Below, one piece after another: positions 5,925 to 6,169 of a stretch of 6,169 nt of DNA. Source of the stretch: Acidobacteriaceae bacterium (GTDB lineage Bacteria; Acidobacteriota; Terriglobia; Bryobacterales; Bryobacteraceae); NCBI GenBank assembly GCA_019239585.1, contig JAFAZU010000028.1, positions 1 through 6,169 of the forward strand. The letters are read 5' to 3'. The notes beneath the pieces were generated by a model that saw only the letters and a program-made list of their open reading frames with translations, was not told the DNA's origin and made no database searches. Each line of letters opens with the position of its first letter. The stretch's first letter is position 1. Position numbers and translations under genes: made by a program.

Positions 5925-6169
5925 TTGCGCCTAGGGATCTTTCTAGTTCTGTCAATAGCCACTCTGAATGGAGTTACTTTTGCTCAGCATTCAGAGCATT
6001 CGCCCCAGCTCCTGCTAACACCGCAGCGCCTGAAAAGATTGAAGCGCGACCACGACCGCCAGACACCGCGCTGGATCAACTTTGAAGAACGGGTCAAAAA
6101 CGTTCCTGACTCTCCGGAACGCGGCTTTGAACTGGCTCTGTACTATGCCGTTACTGGTGATGAAGCGCG
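5925..6169 (+). CDS. Probable secreted protein of unknown function, N-terminal part (partial, runs off right edge)
   Basis: A plus-strand frame is open from 5913 to the right edge and encodes a textbook signal peptide when started at TTG 5925: MRLGIFLVLSIATLNGVTFA, with a likely signal peptidase I cut before QHSEHS (Thr at -3, Ala at -1). The mature part begins with the near-repeat QHSEHS. It continues with a strongly basic helical stretch (LTPQRLKRLKRDHDRQTPRW) and then FEERVKNVPDSPERGFELAL and YYAVTGDEA. Only 81 codons are visible. The ALYYAVTGDEA segment resembles the helical repeats of alpha/alpha-toroid enzymes such as heparinase-like proteins, but this is too little to assign a function. 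There is no ATG and no clear Shine-Dalgarno sequence, so the exact start is uncertain; CTG 5949 would cut into the signal peptide. The overlapping frame ending at 6085 has no such protein character. Confidence 0.65.
   Translation, partial: MRLGIFLVLSIATLNGVTFAQHSEHSPQLLLTPQRLKRLKRDHDRQTPRWINFEERVKNVPDSPERGFELALYYAVTGDEA
5962..5996. repeat. Perfect 9-bp inverted repeat with 17-nt loop
   Basis: CTCTGAATG at 5962-5970 and CATTCAGAG at 5988-5996 are exact reverse complements separated by 17 nt. The repeat lies within the codons for the end of the signal peptide of the plus-strand gene, 81-115 bp upstream of the divergent Uma2 start. It could be a protein-binding site, an mRNA hairpin or chance. 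A shorter alternative stem, GCTC 5982-5985 with GAGC 5994-5997, competes with it. Confidence 0.5.
5985..6002 (+). repeat. Imperfect 9-nt tandem duplication encoding QHS-EHS
   Basis: CAGCATTCA is followed directly by GAGCATTCG, matching at 7 of 9 positions. In the reading frame of the secreted-protein gene this gives QHS then EHS, starting exactly at the predicted signal-peptide cleavage point. It looks like a short slip duplication at the mature N-terminus and overlaps the right arm of the inverted repeat. Confidence 0.5.

Noticed and set aside
5950..5955. Perfect minus-strand TTGACA as a -35 box for the Uma2 gene
   Set aside because: At 15-19 nt spacing there is no acceptable -10 (TAGGCG and neighbours). 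The AT-rich TATTTT further down is too far away.
5807..6085. 92-codon plus-strand open frame across the Uma2 start
   Set aside because: It begins inside Uma2 on the opposite strand and ends at 6085. The alternative frame from 5925 has a signal peptide and stays open to the edge.

Overview
The window looks like bacterial chromosome from an acidobacterium-like organism. That is an inference from the tight recO-glyQ-glyS-ppdK gene order, a Uma2-family gene next to it, the moderate base composition and the style of the proteins. No rRNA or other decisive marker is present, so the assignment is tentative.

Layout, right to left, because most genes read on the minus strand. At the far right (5925 to the edge), the start of a plus-strand gene encodes a probable secreted protein with a clear signal peptide. 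Divergent from it, only 43 bp away, is a complete Uma2-family (PD-(D/E)XK fold) gene at 5351-5881. After a 75-bp gap come four packed minus-strand genes. These are recO (4616-5275), glyQ (3710-4606), glyS (1720-3708, starting 1 nt after the glyQ stop) and ppdK (start codon 1680-1682, running off the left edge after 560 codons).

The cluster joins DNA repair (RecO), glycine charging (GlyQ and GlyS, the alpha and beta subunits of one heterotetrameric synthetase) and central carbon metabolism (pyruvate phosphate dikinase). The spacings are 9 nt, 1 nt and 37 nt, with no terminator-like hairpin, so they are probably one transcript. glyQ and glyS are very likely translationally coupled, since the glyS Shine-Dalgarno sequence lies inside the last glyQ codons.

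No gene-free stretch exceeds 100 bp. I see no tRNA, rRNA, CRISPR array, insertion sequence or riboswitch. All complete genes have intact reading frames. The less ordinary points are a cysteine-free RecO, recO and glyQ sharing a reading frame with only one stop between them, glyQ lacking a visible Shine-Dalgarno sequence, and a 9-bp inverted repeat plus a 9-nt tandem duplication around the signal-cleavage region of the plus-strand gene. I found no convincing new multi-gene system; this is mainly a housekeeping locus.
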